This document shows positions 6,596-10,400 of a stretch of DNA of 10,400 bases, in pieces. The notes under the pieces are model-generated. The model was given only the letters and a program-made list of their open reading frames with translations, was not told the origin of the DNA and searched no databases. The stretch is from Burkholderiales bacterium (GTDB lineage Bacteria > Pseudomonadota > Gammaproteobacteria > Burkholderiales > JAEUOS01), in NCBI GenBank assembly GCA_947456845.1, contig CANGUJ010000101.1, forward strand, positions 1-10,400, in the 5' to 3' direction. The first letter of the stretch is position 1. Each line of letters begins with the position of its first letter. The position numbers were made by a program, and so were the translations under genes.

Positions 6596-7639
6596 TCAAT
6601 GCTGCGCCTGCGCCATGACCGAAAACACCGGTACCGCCGCCCCCTTGCCCTTGAACTGCACCTCGCCCAGCGCCTGGGTGGGGACGCGCGCATCGAGCGC
6701 CGCCTGCGTGCTGCCGTCGATCAGGATGTCGCGCCCGGCCGCCTTGGTGTGCGCCTCCAGCCGCGCCGCCAGGTTCACCGCGTCGCCGATGCAGGTGTAG
6801 GTGGCGCGCGCCTCGGTGCCGGTGTAGCCGGCCACCACCTCGCCGGACGCGATGCCGATGCCGATGCGGATCGGTTCCTTGCCGAGGGCCGTGCGCTCGG
6901 CATTGAACATGCCGACGGTCTCGATCATGTCGAGCGCCACGCGCACCGCCGCCAGCGCGGGTTCGGCCAGCGGCAGCGGCGCCCCGAAGATGGCCATCAG
7001 GCCGTCGCCTATCATCTGGTTGACCACCCCGCCGTGCGCGGCGATGGCGTCGAACATCAGCGCGTAGTAGGTGTTGAGCAATTCGATGGTTTCTTCCGGC
7101 GCCTGCGACTCGCACAACGCGGTAAAGCCGCGGATGTCGGAGAACATCACCGTGCACTCGATGCGCTTGCCGCCCAGCGTGAAACCGGATTTCTGCAGGT
7201 CTTCGGCCACGGCGGAGGTGGCGAAGCGCCGCACCATGTCCTCTTGCTGGTCGCGCAGGCGCTTTTTTTCCAGGCTGGAATTGATGCGCGCCTTGAGGAT
7301 CACCGGGTTGACCGGCTTCTGCAGGAAGTCGTCCGCGCCCAGTTCCAGGCAGCGCACCACATGGGCCACGCCTTCGAGCGAGCTGGTGACGATCACCGGC
7401 AGGTCGCGCAGCCGCGTATCCGCCACCATGTGTTCCAGCACCTGGAAGCCGTCCATCTCCGGCATTTCCATATCCAGCAGCAGCAGGTCGAAGGGCTCGG
7501 CGCGCAGCATTTCCAGCGCGCGCAGGCCGTTCTCGGCGCTCGCCACCTTGTGGCCTTGCATTTCCAGGCTGCGGGCCAGCAACAGCCGGTTGACCTTGTT
7601 GTCGTCGGCCACCAGCAGGCGGGCGCCGCGTTCAGCCAC
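6596..7639 (-). CDS. Response regulator with class III adenylate/guanylate cyclase output domain
   Basis: The 347-residue product is a two-domain signalling protein. Residues 6-125 form a receiver: acidic pair Asp12/Asp13, phospho-acceptor Asp56 in LLLLDMEMP, Thr85-Ser86 switch region, and Lys108 in FLQKP. A charged linker helix (about 122-150, EKKRLRDQQEDMVRRF) leads into a class III cyclase domain (about 158-340): metal ligands Asp168 in FSDIRGFT and Asp212 in IGDGLMAIFG, then IGDAVNLAARLE with Asn289 and Arg293, and FKGKG near 329-333. It should make cAMP or cGMP as a dimer when phosphorylated. Gln208 sits where cAMP-forming relatives usually have Lys, while Thr282 fits the bacterial class IIIb pattern, so the substrate is uncertain. 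The start is GTG 7639 with AAGGAG at 7647-7652, overlapping the Hpt gene by eight bases. Confidence 0.93.
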   Translation of the reverse strand: MAERGARLLVADDNKVNRLLLARSLEMQGHKVASAENGLRALEMLRAEPFDLLLLDMEMPEMDGFQVLEHMVADTRLRDLPVIVTSSLEGVAHVVRCLELGADDFLQKPVNPVILKARINSSLEKKRLRDQQEDMVRRFATSAVAEDLQKSGFTLGGKRIECTVMFSDIRGFTALCESQAPEETIELLNTYYALMFDAIAAHGGVVNQMIGDGLMAIFGAPLPLAEPALAAVRVALDMIETVGMFNAERTALGKEPIRIGIGIASGEVVAGYTGTEARATYTCIGDAVNLAARLEAHTKAAGRDILIDGSTQAALDARVPTQALGEVQFKGKGAAVPVFSVMAQAQH

Positions 7640-7963
7640 CGATGATCTCCTTCAACGCCGCGGCGACCTTCCGATACTCCGCTTCCAGTGCATCGACGGG
7701 CGCTGCATCGGTGACGAAGCCGCCCAGTTCGACATCGCGCGCCATGGCGCCCAAGCGGTTGGCGCCGAAGGTGATGCCGTTGGTCTTGAGCGAATGCGCG
7801 GCGCGCCGGAAGGCGTCTGCCGAGCCGGCGGCCTGCGCCGCGCGCATTTCCGCCAGCATGCCCGGCGCTTCCTCCATGAAAGTGCCGGCCAGTTCGGCGG
7901 CGAATTCGGCGCCGGCGGTATCGGCCAGTTCGTTGTAGACGGCGATGTCGATGACGGGTTCGA

Positions 7964-7967
<4 letters not shown>
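7632..7967 (-). CDS. Stand-alone histidine phosphotransfer (Hpt) protein
   Basis: This 111-residue all-helical protein carries the Hpt phosphorylation motif AAHSLKTNG with His58 as phospho-acceptor, followed by ANRLGAMARDVEL, the usual second helix of the four-helix bundle. The length matches a bare Hpt domain, and no membrane or DNA-binding part is present. ATG 7967 overlaps the kinase stop (7964-7966), and AAGGA at 7974-7978 is six bases upstream. The frame stays open to 8135, but that stretch is shadow of the kinase's last receiver. The kinase has no Hpt domain of its own, so this protein most likely carries phosphate from the kinase's receivers to the cyclase response regulator encoded just downstream. 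The partner assignment is inferred from order and overlap. Confidence 0.93.
7647..7652 (-). promoter_or_regulatory. Ribosome binding site deciding a GTG start
   Basis: AAGGAG on the minus strand lies seven bases upstream of GTG 7639, inside the 3' end of the Hpt gene. It is close to a perfect Shine-Dalgarno match and supports the GTG start, which places the receiver's first strand at residue 7 as expected. Confidence 0.75.

Positions 7968-10400
<2,433 letters not shown>

Overview
This is a GC-rich (mid-60s percent by eye) and almost fully coding stretch of a bacterial chromosome. The Bug-type tricarboxylate-transporter receptor, the AtuA-family genes, the style of the hybrid kinase and the base composition point to a betaproteobacterium (Burkholderiales, or possibly Rhodocyclales). 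Genus cannot be settled from the sequence alone. I see no tRNA, rRNA, CRISPR array, insertion sequence or phage gene.

Left half (1-4011, plus strand): a tightly packed operon of five genes. In order: the 3' end of an AtuA-family (DUF1446) gene, a small AtuA-like partner protein, a periplasmic Bug/TctC-type solute-binding receptor, a ketopantoate-reductase-like NAD(P)H oxidoreductase, and a 12-helix MFS transporter. Gaps are very short: a 4-base ATGA overlap, then about 23, 13 and 4 bases. This looks like a module for uptake and catabolism of an organic acid or branched or terpenoid-like acid. The substrate cannot be read from the sequence, and no TctA/TctB membrane partner for the receptor is visible.

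Right half (4034-10400, minus strand, read right to left): a large hybrid sensor kinase whose N-terminus lies beyond the window (GAF-GAF-HisKA-HATPase-REC-REC), a stand-alone Hpt protein, and a response regulator fused to a class III nucleotide cyclase. The first two junctions overlap by 4 and 8 bases, so the three genes look translationally coupled. Together they supply every step of a His-Asp-His-Asp phosphorelay that could end in control of cyclic-nucleotide synthesis. Downstream on the same strand, after gaps of about 60 bases, come a class I-type polyphosphate kinase 2 and a PGM1-type phosphoglucomutase, so the unit may link signalling to polyphosphate and glucose-phosphate metabolism.

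The two halves converge with only 22 bases between their stop codons and no recognisable terminator. The most interesting items are the phosphorelay-to-cyclase cassette, a Gln where the cyclase family usually has a base-contacting Lys, the split AtuA pair with an orphan receptor and an MFS transporter, and an in-frame 21-bp tandem repeat at the end of the reductase gene.
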